Shown here one piece after another: positions 10,930 through 19,586 of a DNA stretch of 64,000 bases (position 1 is its first letter; each line of letters opens with the position of its first letter). Origin of the DNA: Methanobacterium alkalithermotolerans (GTDB taxonomy: Archaea; Methanobacteriota; Methanobacteria; Methanobacteriales; Methanobacteriaceae); the NCBI RefSeq assembly GCF_018141185.1, contig NZ_CP058560.1:1302001-1366000 (forward strand), read 5' to 3'. Both the position numbers and the translations under genes were made by a program. The notes below the pieces were generated by a model that did no database searches, was not told where the DNA came from, and saw only the letters and a program-made list of their open reading frames with translations.

Positions 10930-12762
10930 ATGCGCGTACTGTTAATTCATTCTGATTATTTAAAGTATCAAACTAAAAATAAAACCCGAATTGCTGAGGA
11001 ACTAAGAGAAGATCAAAAGGAAGGATACTTCACAGATTCCCTGGTGGTTTTTACTGCGGTAGAAGCAGAAGATGAGGAAAAACCCCAGGAAATTGTGCAA
11101 AATGTGGTAAAAGAAATAGAAGATGTTTTTAGTAAAATAAAAGCTGAAAACATAGTAATATATCCATATGCTCATTTAAGTTCTTCTTTGAGTTCTCCTG
11201 ATACTGCTAAATCAGTATTAATGGAAATGGAAAAAGAATTAAAAAATAAGGGGTATGAAGTTGCCCGGGCACCATTTGGATGGTACAAGTCTTTTGAAGT
11301 ATCCTGTAAGGGTCATCCCCTTTCTGAATTATCCCGGACCGTCACCACTCAGAAAATTCCCCAAAAACCAGAGGAAGGGGAAAAAGAAGAATCCCAATGG
11401 TACATCCTGGATGAAGGTAAACTCATCTCCCCTGAGGATTTCAAATTTGAAAATGAGGAGCTGCGTAAACTAACCATGTATGAGCTGGGAAAGACGGAAT
11501 CCAGTGGAAAAGAGCCACCTCATGTAAAACTCATGCGGGAGAAAGATTTGGCGGATTATGAGCCTTCAGCTGATGTGGGACACCTCCGATGGTATCCCAA
11601 GGGTAGATTAATTCGGGATTTACTCTCAGACTACGTATATCTCCTGGTTACAGAAGAAGGGGCTATGCCGGTGGAGACCCCTATCATGTATGACCTGGCT
11701 GATGACGCCATTCGGGTGCATGCTGAGAAATTTGGGGAGAGGCAGTACCGTATGGGAAATAACAAGAAGGAGTTAATGTTACGCTATGCCTGTTGTTTCG
11801 GCGCTTTCAGGGTTTTATCTGATTCATTTTTAACCTGGAAAAATCTTCCTGCCAGGATCTATGAACTATCCACTTACAGTTTTCGTATGGAGAAAAAAGG
11901 TGAAGTGGTAGGATTAAAAAGACTAAGGGGGTTCACCATGCCGGATCTGCATACGGTATGCCGGGATCTGGAACAATCTCTGGAGGAATTTGACCGGCAG
12001 ATTGATATGTGTCTGCAAACCGGGGTGGATTTACAGGTAAATTATGAAGTTATATTCCGGGCCACTGCGGATTTCTATGACAAATACCAGGAATGGATGC
12101 ATCAGGCAGCCCGAAAGATTGGTAAACCGGTCTTAATGGAGATATTACCTGAGAGAAAACATTACTGGATTTCTAAAATGGATTTTGCTGCTATTGACTA
12201 CCTGGGAAGACCTATTGAAAATCCCACTGTACAAATTGATGTGGAAAGCGGGGAGAGATTCGGTATCACTTATCTGGAAGAAAACGAAGAGGAAGGATAC
12301 CCTATAATTATTCATTGCAGCCCTACCGGTAGTATTGAACGGGTAATTTGCAGTTTACTGGAGAAGACGGCTATTGAAATGAATGAAAAAGCCCCCATGC
12401 TTCCCGTGTGGCTTTCACCTACCCAGATCCGGGTGTTACCTGTAACTGAAAATCATCTGGACTTTGCCCTGGAGGTGGCCCGCAAACTAAAAGATCAGAA
12501 TATAAGGGTGGATGTGGATGACCGGGGGGAACGGGTTGGTAAAAAAATCAGGAATGCTGCCCAGGAATGGGTTCCCTATGTGGCAGTTATTGGAGATAAT
12601 GAAGTAGAAAGTGGTAACCTCACCATAAATATTCGTAAAACTAAAGAAAAAAAGACCACCGACCTGGAAGGTTTGGTGGCCATGGTTCGTGAGGAAACTA
12701 AAAATATGCCTTTCCGGGCTTTACCTCTTCCTCTTTTATTATCCCAACGGATAGCATTTTGA
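10930..12762 (+). CDS. thrS: Threonyl-tRNA synthetase, archaeal type
   Basis: This class II synthetase charges tRNA-Thr. Residues about 1-145 are the archaeal editing domain (MRVLLIHSDYLKYQ), related to D-aminoacyl-tRNA deacylases, rather than the bacterial TGS-plus-editing arrangement. The catalytic core holds the expected zinc ligands: Cys in RYACCFGAF, His in MPDLHTVC, His in IIIHCSPTG. The C-terminal anticodon domain begins near LPVWLSPTQIRVLPV. It has 610 residues, normal for archaea. GGTGAT lies 3 nt before ATG 10930. Confidence 0.96.
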   Translation: MRVLLIHSDYLKYQTKNKTRIAEELREDQKEGYFTDSLVVFTAVEAEDEEKPQEIVQNVVKEIEDVFSKIKAENIVIYPYAHLSSSLSSPDTAKSVLMEMEKELKNKGYEVARAPFGWYKSFEVSCKGHPLSELSRTVTTQKIPQKPEEGEKEESQWYILDEGKLISPEDFKFENEELRKLTMYELGKTESSGKEPPHVKLMREKDLADYEPSADVGHLRWYPKGRLIRDLLSDYVYLLVTEEGAMPVETPIMYDLADDAIRVHAEKFGERQYRMGNNKKELMLRYACCFGAFRVLSDSFLTWKNLPARIYELSTYSFRMEKKGEVVGLKRLRGFTMPDLHTVCRDLEQSLEEFDRQIDMCLQTGVDLQVNYEVIFRATADFYDKYQEWMHQAARKIGKPVLMEILPERKHYWISKMDFAAIDYLGRPIENPTVQIDVESGERFGITYLEENEEEGYPIIIHCSPTGSIERVICSLLEKTAIEMNEKAPMLPVWLSPTQIRVLPVTENHLDFALEVARKLKDQNIRVDVDDRGERVGKKIRNAAQEWVPYVAVIGDNEVESGNLTINIRKTKEKKTTDLEGLVAMVREETKNMPFRALPLPLLLSQRIAF

Positions 12763-12795
12763 TTCTTTTTTTAAATTTCTTTTTTTTTATTTATG
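12763..12795 (+). terminator. T-rich terminator after thrS
   Basis: Two T-runs (about 12766-12772 and 12779-12789) follow the thrS TGA directly, with no hairpin. Oligo-T tracts are the usual archaeal termination signal. Confidence 0.5.
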
Positions 12796-12826
12796 GTCTA
12801 CAGTACTCTGCTATTTTTCCTCTTCT

Positions 12827-12869
12827 AAGTTATAACTTATAAGTTATCAGAAAAAACTTATAACTTATA
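12827..12869. promoter_or_regulatory. Palindromic element upstream of parA, also found at 29977-30006
   Basis: A perfect 16-bp palindrome, ATAACTTATAAGTTAT, lies at 12832-12847. It is flanked by further half-sites (AAGTTATAA at 12827; ACTTATAACTTATAA at 12857-12871). The same 16-mer plus adjacent CTG on one side and AA on the other recurs in inverted orientation near the ferredoxin/modE genes. It is followed by a TATA-like atatattttataaa just before parA. It may be an operator, or a ParA-system binding site. Confidence 0.5.
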
Positions 12870-12913
12870 ATTAAAATATATTTTATAAATGATTACAGGG
12901 AGGTATTTTTTAG

Positions 12914-13687
12914 ATGGGAGAAATAATTTCAATAATAAATCAAAAGGGGGGCTGTGGTAAGACTACCACTACGGTGAATCTATCCACTGCCCTGGCCCTC
13001 TTAGATAAAAAGGTACTGGTGATTGACATGGATCCCCAGGGTAATGCCACCACCGGTTTTGGTATTCAAAAAGCGGACCTGGAAAAAACCATATACACCG
13101 TACTAAGCCGGAAAGATGCCACCTCAGAGGCTATAATCCCTACCATGGTGGAGGGACTATATATCCTGCCCAGCAATATCGCCCTTTCCGGGGCAGAAGT
13201 GGAACTGAGTAGAGAAATAGGGTATCATTCCATTTTAGAGGAAACATTAAAGGAAATTAAGGAACTTTTTGACTACATACTGATAGATGTACCTCCCTCC
13301 CTGGGCATACTAACCTTAAATGCTCTTGTGGCCTCTGATAGTGTTATTATACCCATACAGGCTGAGTATTATGCCCTGGAGGGAATGGCGGATTTAATTA
13401 AAACTATGAATCTTATTGAAGAGCGATTGCAGAGTCCATCTCCTATTAAAGGTATTTTAATGACACTTTATGATTCCCGCACCCGTTTAGGTCGAGATGT
13501 TCACCAGGAGGTTAAAAACTTCTTTGGTGAGAGGGAGTACATATTTAAAACCACCATACCCCGTAATGTACGTTTAGCTGAGGCCCCCAGTTATGGAAAA
13601 CCCTGCATACTCTATGACTCCGAGAGCAGTGGTACCATTTCCTATATGAAACTGGCCCAGGAACTCCTTAAACTGGAGGAAGAATAA
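12914..13687 (+). CDS. ParA/Soj-family ATPase
   Basis: This is a P-loop ATPase of the ParA/MinD group used in DNA or cargo partitioning. The deviant Walker A is INQKGGCGKTTTTVN (residues about 8-22), with both the signature and the P-loop lysine. DPQGNATTGFG and LIDVPPSLGILTLNAL (switch/Walker B) are typical of chromosomal or plasmid ParA rather than MinD. 257 residues, full length. It overlaps the next gene by one base (TAATG), so the two are almost certainly co-translated. No ParB with the usual CTPase and helix-turn-helix domains is present in the window. Confidence 0.9.
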   Translation: MGEIISIINQKGGCGKTTTTVNLSTALALLDKKVLVIDMDPQGNATTGFGIQKADLEKTIYTVLSRKDATSEAIIPTMVEGLYILPSNIALSGAEVELSREIGYHSILEETLKEIKELFDYILIDVPPSLGILTLNALVASDSVIIPIQAEYYALEGMADLIKTMNLIEERLQSPSPIKGILMTLYDSRTRLGRDVHQEVKNFFGEREYIFKTTIPRNVRLAEAPSYGKPCILYDSESSGTISYMKLAQELLKLEEE

Positions 13688-14040
13688 TGTCCCGGAAAAA
13701 ATCTAAAAACACCGGCCTGGGGCTGGGCCTGGAGGCTTTGATTAAATCCAAAACCAGGGAAAAAGTAGAAAATGAAGCACCATCTTCTCCAAAAAAATTA
13801 GAAAAAGAGGATAAAGAAATATCTCCTGGTCCTGATGAGTCAAATCTAAAGATGGTGGCCAGTGAAGTTAAAAAAAATCCAAGGATAACCTTATGGTCTG
13901 CCCGATCAGCTGCGGTGCTCCGTTACCTAAAAAAAACCCGGCCCGAATTTAGTATAAGTAAAGAAGCCTCTAAACTAATAGAAGACGCAGTCCAGGAGAA
14001 ATATCCGGAAATATGGGAGATGTTCTCTGATATCAAATAA
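13687..14040 (+). CDS. Small ParA-partner candidate with ParB-like N-terminus
   Basis: I do not recognise a named family. The 117-residue protein starts with a basic tail and GLGLGLEALIKSK, which resembles the N-terminal ParA-contacting tail of ParB (commonly GLGRGLDALL). A charged low-complexity linker covers about residues 25-60. The last ~45 residues (ITLWSARSAAVLRYLKK, then KEASKLIEDAVQEKYPEIW) look like a compact helical domain. None of the ParB core motifs is present. It overlaps parA by one base. Inference: an adaptor that stimulates the ATPase and binds DNA or another partner through its C-terminus. Confidence 0.65.
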   Translation: MSRKKSKNTGLGLGLEALIKSKTREKVENEAPSSPKKLEKEDKEISPGPDESNLKMVASEVKKNPRITLWSARSAAVLRYLKKTRPEFSISKEASKLIEDAVQEKYPEIWEMFSDIK

Positions 14041-14047
14041 TTTAGCT

Positions 14048-15163
14048 TTAGAAACTATCCAGGGAGGACTGATAGTTTCCTTCCAGTTTTATAAAGGGCT
14101 CTGCCCGATGCACCACCACTCCTATTTTTTTTAATTCTTCTAATTTTTTAAAGGGATGTTTTTTTCTAATGGAGATTATTCTACGGGCAGATAAGGTCCC
14201 TATTCCCGGTACCCGGATTAAATCCCTATAAGGTCCCTGATTAATTTCCACTGGAAAAATATCCATATTTATAGCAGCAGCATATTTAGGGTCTAAAGTA
14301 GAATCCAAAAATCCATCTTCCTGGAAAATTAATTCATCCACCTTAAATTTATAGGAATTTAACAGTGCATCGGCCTGATAAAGTCTGGAAGAACGAATGG
14401 GATTACCAGGGGGCCTTTTTTCTAGAGGAGTTTCTTCTAAGGGTTGAAAGGTACTAAAATAACTTCTTCTTACATCCATCTTATCATAAAGCCACTTCAC
14501 CCTTTTTAAAATATCGGCATCACTTTCATCATTGGCTCCTACAATTAGCTGGGTGGTTCCACCTGAAGGGGCACATTCCGGATTTTTTTTATGAATAGCC
14601 CGTATCCACTTCAAACGCCGGATGATGTCAGTGTGGTAATCCTTGGTGGAGCTAATTTCAGACAGGCCGGAAGGGGTGGCGGCTTCAATATTAACACTCA
14701 CCCTATCAGCCAGCCCCATAGCCCTTTTAATTATGTCCCGGGAGGCTCCGGGAATAATCTTAAGATGGATGTAGTCCTGGTATCCATGCTCCAGACGGAG
14801 TAATCGGGCTACCTCCACCACCTTTTCCATGGAAGAATCTATATCTCCTGAAATCCCGGAACTTAAAAATAAACCATTCACATATTTTTTTTGATAGTAA
14901 TGGAGAAAAACCCGGGTTAACTCACGGGGAGTTAACTCTATCCTGGTGAAATTTCTTTTACTGTTATTGATACAGTATTTACAATCATTACAGCACTTAT
15001 TGGTCATTAAAACCTTAAAAAGGGGTATTGTACATCCTGAACTGACGGTACTATGGTATATTCCTGGTAGATTAGCTGAAGAACTGGTGTGGCGATTTAC
15101 ATAATCGCAAAGGTCGTACTGGGCAGAATCACTAAGGACCTGCATCTTGTGCATGGTATTCAT
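14048..15163 (-). CDS. Radical SAM protein with C-terminal helix-hairpin-helix
   Basis: The cluster motif C-x3-C-x2-C lies in KCCNDCKYC near residue 55. A radical-SAM barrel follows (LFLSSGISGDIDSSMEKVVE, VSVNIEAATPSGLSEI). The C-terminus carries a DNA-binding helix-hairpin-helix, VPGIGTLSARRII. This matches the family annotated as putative DNA modification/repair radical SAM protein, usually next to a uracil-DNA glycosylase-like partner; no such partner is adjacent here. 371 residues. No clear ribosome-binding site; Met4 or Met7 could be the start. It is convergent with the ParA pair, 7 nt apart. Confidence 0.85.
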   Translation of the reverse strand: MNTMHKMQVLSDSAQYDLCDYVNRHTSSSANLPGIYHSTVSSGCTIPLFKVLMTNKCCNDCKYCINNSKRNFTRIELTPRELTRVFLHYYQKKYVNGLFLSSGISGDIDSSMEKVVEVARLLRLEHGYQDYIHLKIIPGASRDIIKRAMGLADRVSVNIEAATPSGLSEISSTKDYHTDIIRRLKWIRAIHKKNPECAPSGGTTQLIVGANDESDADILKRVKWLYDKMDVRRSYFSTFQPLEETPLEKRPPGNPIRSSRLYQADALLNSYKFKVDELIFQEDGFLDSTLDPKYAAAINMDIFPVEINQGPYRDLIRVPGIGTLSARRIISIRKKHPFKKLEELKKIGVVVHRAEPFIKLEGNYQSSLDSF

Positions 15164-15287
15164 TAATTAATATTTTATTTGACTGGACTTATAACTGCTT
15201 TTCCTTGAGCAAGTGAAAAGTATTATTCCTGAATTTTATTTTTTTTAAGAACCAAATCTTAAATAAAATGGGCTATGATTATTAATC

Positions 15288-16634
15288 ATGAGAATAGTGC
15301 TGGCCGGTACAGGAAGTGCCGTAGGGAAAACCACAATTTCCACAGGAATAATGAAAGCATTAGCTGAAGAAATGAATATTCAACCTTTTAAAGTGGGCCC
15401 GGATTACATTGATCCTACCTATCACACCCTGGCCACAGGAAATACATCCAGAAACCTGGATTCCTTTTTCATGTCTGATGGACAGATAAGAAAAGCATTC
15501 GCCCAGGGATTAAAATCTTCTAACTCTAAAGCAGGTATAATTGAAGGGGTTCGGGGTTTGTATGAAGGAATCAGTCCCATAGATGATGTGGGAAATACGG
15601 CATCCATTGCCAAAGCCCTCAATGCTCCGGTAGTTCTTATTATGAATGCTCGCAGCCTGGTTAAAAGTGCAGCAGCAGTGGTACTGGGATTTAAGACCCT
15701 GGATCCTTCTGTTAAAATAGAAGGAGTTATCTTAAATCAGGTTAAAAATAAGCGTCATTATCTAAAGGCCAAAGAAGCAGTGGAAACCCTTACCCAAACC
15801 AGTGTAATTGGGGGTATCCCTCGCAGTCCGGATTTAACCGTGGAACAAAGGCACCTGGGCCTGGTACCGGCGGTGGAAAGGGAAAATTTGAAAATATTTA
15901 TTGATAAATGGAGCCAGGTGGTGCAGGAGAATATAGACCTGGATGCCCTCCAGGACATTATGAAAAACTCAGGCAAGATACCCTCTCACCAGGAGGAACT
16001 CTGGAAAAAAGAAAAGGGACCTAAAGTTAAAATCGGAGTAGCCCAGGATGAAATATTTACCTTTTATTATCAGGAAAACCTGGAATCACTCCAGGATAAT
16101 AATGCCTGTCTGGTGCCTTTTAGCCCTTACCATGATTTGGAATTACCTGATGTGGATGCCATCTATATTGGAGGGGGATATCCTGAAATATTCTCCCGGG
16201 AACTGGAGGCCAACCATTCCATGCGGGATTCCATTGGAAAATTCCACCAGGAAAACCGGCCTATTTATGCCGAATGCGGGGGATTAATGTACCTCATGGA
16301 TTCTATTAACCAGCATAAAATGTGTGGAGTGTTCCCTTACCCGGCGGAGATGACCTCCCAGGTACAGGGACTAAGCTATGTTATAGCCCGGGCCCAGAAA
16401 GACAACATTATAACCCAAAAGGGGGATGAGTTCCGGGGGCATGAATTCCACTATTCCCGGGTCCAACTATCAGATGAACCGGTATTTGCCTTTGAAATAT
16501 TAAGGGGAAAGGGAATAACTAATTCTAAAGATGGTTTAATGGATAAAAATGCCCTGGCCAGTTATGTACATACTCATGCTGCGGCCTGCCCTGGATTTGC
16601 CTCTAACTTCACTCGAAATGCTGCTGAACTTTAA
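15288..16634 (+). CDS. cfbB: Ni-sirohydrochlorin / cobyrinate a,c-diamide synthase
   Basis: This glutamine-dependent amidase converts two side-chain carboxylates to amides on the tetrapyrrole of coenzyme F430 (CfbB) or of cobalamin (CobB/CbiA). An N-terminal dethiobiotin-synthetase-like ATP site has GTGSAVGKTT (residues 7-16). The C-terminal class I glutamine amidotransferase domain has the nucleophile in AECGGLMYL and a histidine in RGHEFHYS. 448 residues, normal. Which tetrapyrrole it uses cannot be decided from sequence; methanogens may use one enzyme for both. There is no ribosome-binding site before ATG 15288, and cttaaataaaa about 25 nt upstream could be a TATA box for a leaderless mRNA. 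Confidence 0.87.
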   Translation: MRIVLAGTGSAVGKTTISTGIMKALAEEMNIQPFKVGPDYIDPTYHTLATGNTSRNLDSFFMSDGQIRKAFAQGLKSSNSKAGIIEGVRGLYEGISPIDDVGNTASIAKALNAPVVLIMNARSLVKSAAAVVLGFKTLDPSVKIEGVILNQVKNKRHYLKAKEAVETLTQTSVIGGIPRSPDLTVEQRHLGLVPAVERENLKIFIDKWSQVVQENIDLDALQDIMKNSGKIPSHQEELWKKEKGPKVKIGVAQDEIFTFYYQENLESLQDNNACLVPFSPYHDLELPDVDAIYIGGGYPEIFSRELEANHSMRDSIGKFHQENRPIYAECGGLMYLMDSINQHKMCGVFPYPAEMTSQVQGLSYVIARAQKDNIITQKGDEFRGHEFHYSRVQLSDEPVFAFEILRGKGITNSKDGLMDKNALASYVHTHAAACPGFASNFTRNAAEL

Positions 16635-16675
16635 ATAAGATACTGGCTCTAAATAATTATTATAGATGAGATTAA

Positions 16676-17836
16676 ATGAACCTAAAATCCACTTTTAAGC
16701 AAATAGATCTATTCTCCCCTTACCTGGTCCTGGTGGGAATAGCACTATACCTTTTACTGGCCTTAATCGCCTTTCATTATCAGATCAGGGGCCTGGAATC
16801 ACCTTCTAATGAGGTTTACTTCTATTTTTTATATGGATCCCTGTTCTATCTCCTGGGTATTCTGATACCTATTATTATTTATAAGGGCTTTAAATTAAAG
16901 GGATTTAAAGAGTTTTTAGCAAAGTCGAAAGAATTAACCATTAACCATTATCTGGGTGAGAAGATACTACTCCTGGTGGTTTTAATAGGCTTAATTCTCC
17001 AGTTCTGGAATATATATTCTTCAGGAGGCATTCCTCTTTTAAGTGGATACCTGAAGGCCAGTTCCGTAACCAAAGTTTGGCTATTATCGTATGTCTTATT
17101 TTTACCGGGAATTAATATTTTACTGGCCACATACCCTAAAAAATCTTATTACCTTTTACTGGGCCTGGGAATATTGTTTTTTGCTCTAACCGGTTACCGT
17201 ACCACCCCCATTGTCATTTTATTATCTTCATTCATTACCCTTTACTACACCCGTAAATTCCCGGCCACCTACATCCTGATATTTGCCGTAGTCTTATTAA
17301 TCTCTGGCCTCGTAGTGGGCTATGTGGCGGTTCAATCAATTGAATGGCAACAATGGGCCTTAAATCCTCTGGAACTATTTGTTTACCGGGCAGGTTATAC
17401 TTTAAGTGTATTTGACCAGCTTTTACCTCTTAAAGGATCAACTCAATGGTCTTTATTTTATTACACCCTTACAGGATATTTTCAGGCTGCAGATCCCCGG
17501 GCCCTGGTAGGGGAAGTGGTACTGGGCTACCGGCACTCCACCACCTCCACCATATTTGGTCCGGCCTTACTGGACTCCGGGAACATGGCCCTGGCCCTGC
17601 AGATGTTTATTTTAGGGGGGATATTAAAAATTATGCATACTCTACAAATATATAAAAAAGGAATTTTCACCGCCTTCTACGGGATTCTGATGGCTCAGAC
17701 CCTGGTATGGATTGAAACCGGCCCTACTGATTTAGTGGTATGGATATTCTTTTTAATGGCCCTGGGTTTAATTATATACCTTAGTTATACCTGCAAGGAC
17801 CATTTTTCTCTAAATAATTCTGGTGATAATTTATGA
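16676..17836 (+). CDS. Polytopic membrane protein, oligosaccharide repeat-unit polymerase-like
   Basis: This 386-residue protein has about ten hydrophobic segments and a larger polar loop near residues 210-290. It resembles archaeal O-antigen/oligosaccharide repeat-unit polymerase-like proteins, with the GYRTTP segment near residue 178 typical of that group. Such proteins assemble surface glycans; the substrate here is unknown. It overlaps the next gene by four bases (ATGA), which strengthens a role in surface polysaccharide. Call based on topology and weak motif recall. Confidence 0.6.
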   Translation: MNLKSTFKQIDLFSPYLVLVGIALYLLLALIAFHYQIRGLESPSNEVYFYFLYGSLFYLLGILIPIIIYKGFKLKGFKEFLAKSKELTINHYLGEKILLLVVLIGLILQFWNIYSSGGIPLLSGYLKASSVTKVWLLSYVLFLPGINILLATYPKKSYYLLLGLGILFFALTGYRTTPIVILLSSFITLYYTRKFPATYILIFAVVLLISGLVVGYVAVQSIEWQQWALNPLELFVYRAGYTLSVFDQLLPLKGSTQWSLFYYTLTGYFQAADPRALVGEVVLGYRHSTTSTIFGPALLDSGNMALALQMFILGGILKIMHTLQIYKKGIFTAFYGILMAQTLVWIETGPTDLVVWIFFLMALGLIIYLSYTCKDHFSLNNSGDNL

Positions 17837-18903
17837 AAATAGCAGTGGCAGCTGAAGCTGCACCAGCACGGACCCTGGCCCCTATTTTAGAAAAACTGGA
17901 AGCCGAATGCCTGGGTTTAAGTCATGGTCCCGGGGCAGCTGATATTTTAAAGCCGTTTTGCAGTCATATCTATCCTATAGGAAGCAGCCGGGGTAATCCC
18001 CTTCAAAAAAGATCCCGGACCCATATTGCATATCTGGTGGCCGGGGACACTTTAAAGGCGGTAAAGGCCTTAAAAGGGAAAAATATTGACCTTCTTTTAA
18101 GTTGTGGTAATGCCGGGGATGTTAGAAAGGGAATATCTGCTGCTAATATTTTAAGAATTCCGGTTTTGCACCTGGAACAGGATATATACAATCCTATAGA
18201 AATGATTGCCTTTGCAGGGCAGATTACAGCTCCTTCCAGTAGGTATAAAAAATATCTGGAAGATAACTACCTTCTTAAAAATATTGAAAATATTGGAGGA
18301 TACCCTCTGGCTTCTTACATAAATCAGATGACTTTAAAACATCCACAAGATGTTAAAAATACTTACCAGATGGATGATTTTATCTTACTTGCCCTGGGAG
18401 GGGATTTAAAAGGAAGTGATATCCCCGGGCTTATAAAAACCATGGAATTATTAGAAAAGCCAGTATTAATTGTTCCCTTTCGCTTTAATTCTCTACAGGT
18501 AAGGAAAATGGTTCAATCCTCATTAATCAAGGTGGTGGATGGTTTTGTGGATTTGCCCTCCCTTATGGGGTCCTGCCAGGCCATGGTATACGGGGCGGGT
18601 ATGGGCATCACCCTGGAAGCAGGAGTTTTGGAGGTTCCCTCTATCAAAATAAAAGGTTTCCATCATGAACACTCCAGCGTGGACCTGGCCCGGGATCTGG
18701 GGATTCCGGTGGTGGATATAGAGGATATTCCTTCTGCTTTATCTACTCTTAATAAACCTCAATCAAAAAATCTGGTTAAAGATGCAGAAGTAGCTATAGA
18801 TAAATTTATTAATCTACTTTATAATTTTAAGAGTGAAGACACTTCTAAATCAGGATGGGCTGCTTTTAATAAGATATGGAAGGCCCGTTCTAAATTTAGA
18901 TAA
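17833..18903 (+). CDS. GT-B fold glycosyltransferase or UDP-GlcNAc 2-epimerase-like protein
   Basis: This soluble protein of 356 residues has two Rossmann-like halves. The second half has the features of nucleotide-sugar binding in MurG/epimerase-like proteins: LLALGGDLKGSDIPG, then a glycine-rich VYGAGMGITLEAGVLEVPSI near residue 255, where a glutamate would contact the nucleotide ribose. GGTGAT lies just before ATG 17833, inside the upstream gene, and the two genes overlap by ATGA. Probable role: sugar transfer in the same surface-glycan pathway (inference). A binding-only role is also possible. Confidence 0.55.
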   Translation: MKIAVAAEAAPARTLAPILEKLEAECLGLSHGPGAADILKPFCSHIYPIGSSRGNPLQKRSRTHIAYLVAGDTLKAVKALKGKNIDLLLSCGNAGDVRKGISAANILRIPVLHLEQDIYNPIEMIAFAGQITAPSSRYKKYLEDNYLLKNIENIGGYPLASYINQMTLKHPQDVKNTYQMDDFILLALGGDLKGSDIPGLIKTMELLEKPVLIVPFRFNSLQVRKMVQSSLIKVVDGFVDLPSLMGSCQAMVYGAGMGITLEAGVLEVPSIKIKGFHHEHSSVDLARDLGIPVVDIEDIPSALSTLNKPQSKNLVKDAEVAIDKFINLLYNFKSEDTSKSGWAAFNKIWKARSKFR

Positions 18904-19010
18904 AAAAGATTTTTTTAATTACCTGCTCCTTTTACCTTATTTTTGTAATAATTTTAGAATAATTAATATTAAATAGTAGTTTACTCCATTTCTTATTATT
19001 ACTATTTGAG

Positions 19011-19424
19011 GTGATTAGTATTAAATTAGAGGAACTACTAAAAGAAAATATTGTAAAACAAAGCACCACTTATAATTGCGGTCCAGCAGCACTGGCTACG
19101 GTGATTAAGGCCCAGGGAATAGATTGTACAGAAATGGAAATTGCAAAGATGGCAGGGACTGATGAGAGTGGAACCAGCATGTATGGATTAATACAGGCAG
19201 CCCGGAAAAAAGGCATAGAGGCGGTAGGTATGCGTCTGGGACTGGATAATCTCCAGCCCCATAACATAGTCTTTATTAAAATAAATGGCACTGCTCATTA
19301 CAGCGTGATTAGAAAAATAAGCCGGAATAAAGTATTCTTAGCTGACCCTTCCCTGGGGGAAATTGAAATCAATAAAGATACCTTTATCCAGATTTATAGT
19401 GGTAATGCCCTGGTGGTTAAATAG
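19011..19424 (+). CDS. C39-like cysteine peptidase, possible ATT start at 19020
   Basis: This is a small papain-fold protein of the C39 (double-glycine peptidase-like) group. The catalytic cysteine is in YNCGPAALATV, the histidine in TAHYSVI, and the aspartate in LADPSLGE. There is no transporter domain and no signal peptide, so it is a free cytosolic peptidase or a non-catalytic binder. The only canonical start, GTG 19011, lies inside a GAGGTGAT ribosome-binding site (19008-19015). That site points to ATT at 19020. The next in-frame GTG would remove the catalytic cysteine. A TATA-like tattaaatag near 18968 fits a short leader. Confidence 0.75.
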   Translation: MISIKLEELLKENIVKQSTTYNCGPAALATVIKAQGIDCTEMEIAKMAGTDESGTSMYGLIQAARKKGIEAVGMRLGLDNLQPHNIVFIKINGTAHYSVIRKISRNKVFLADPSLGEIEINKDTFIQIYSGNALVVK

Positions 19425-19462
19425 CGCAAATACTATTTAAGGTTTAAGAATTTCACCTAAAG

Positions 19463-19497
19463 AACTGGCTTTTATGTTAATATGTATAAGGCCGGTT
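19463..19497 (+). terminator. Hairpin after C39-like gene
   Basis: AACTGGCTTT and AAGGCCGGTT form a stem with G-T pairs around a 15-nt loop, 40 nt after the C39-like stop and about 90 nt before mtd. It may end that transcript; no strong T-run follows, so the role is uncertain. Confidence 0.3.
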
Positions 19498-19586
19498 CCG
19501 GAATGGTCATCATATAAAAACTTAATTAAAATAATTAAATCAAAAAGTACTTAATTATATGAGTATTAACATTTTTTGGTGATATA

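Noticed and set aside
12914..14040. ParA pair as part of an integrated plasmid
   Set aside because: Flanked by housekeeping genes, with no replication gene, integrase or attachment-site repeats.
15198..15220. Imperfect hairpin between the radical SAM gene and cfbB
   Set aside because: CTTTTCCTTG/CAAG-GAAAAG needs a bulge and lies between divergent starts; no clear function.
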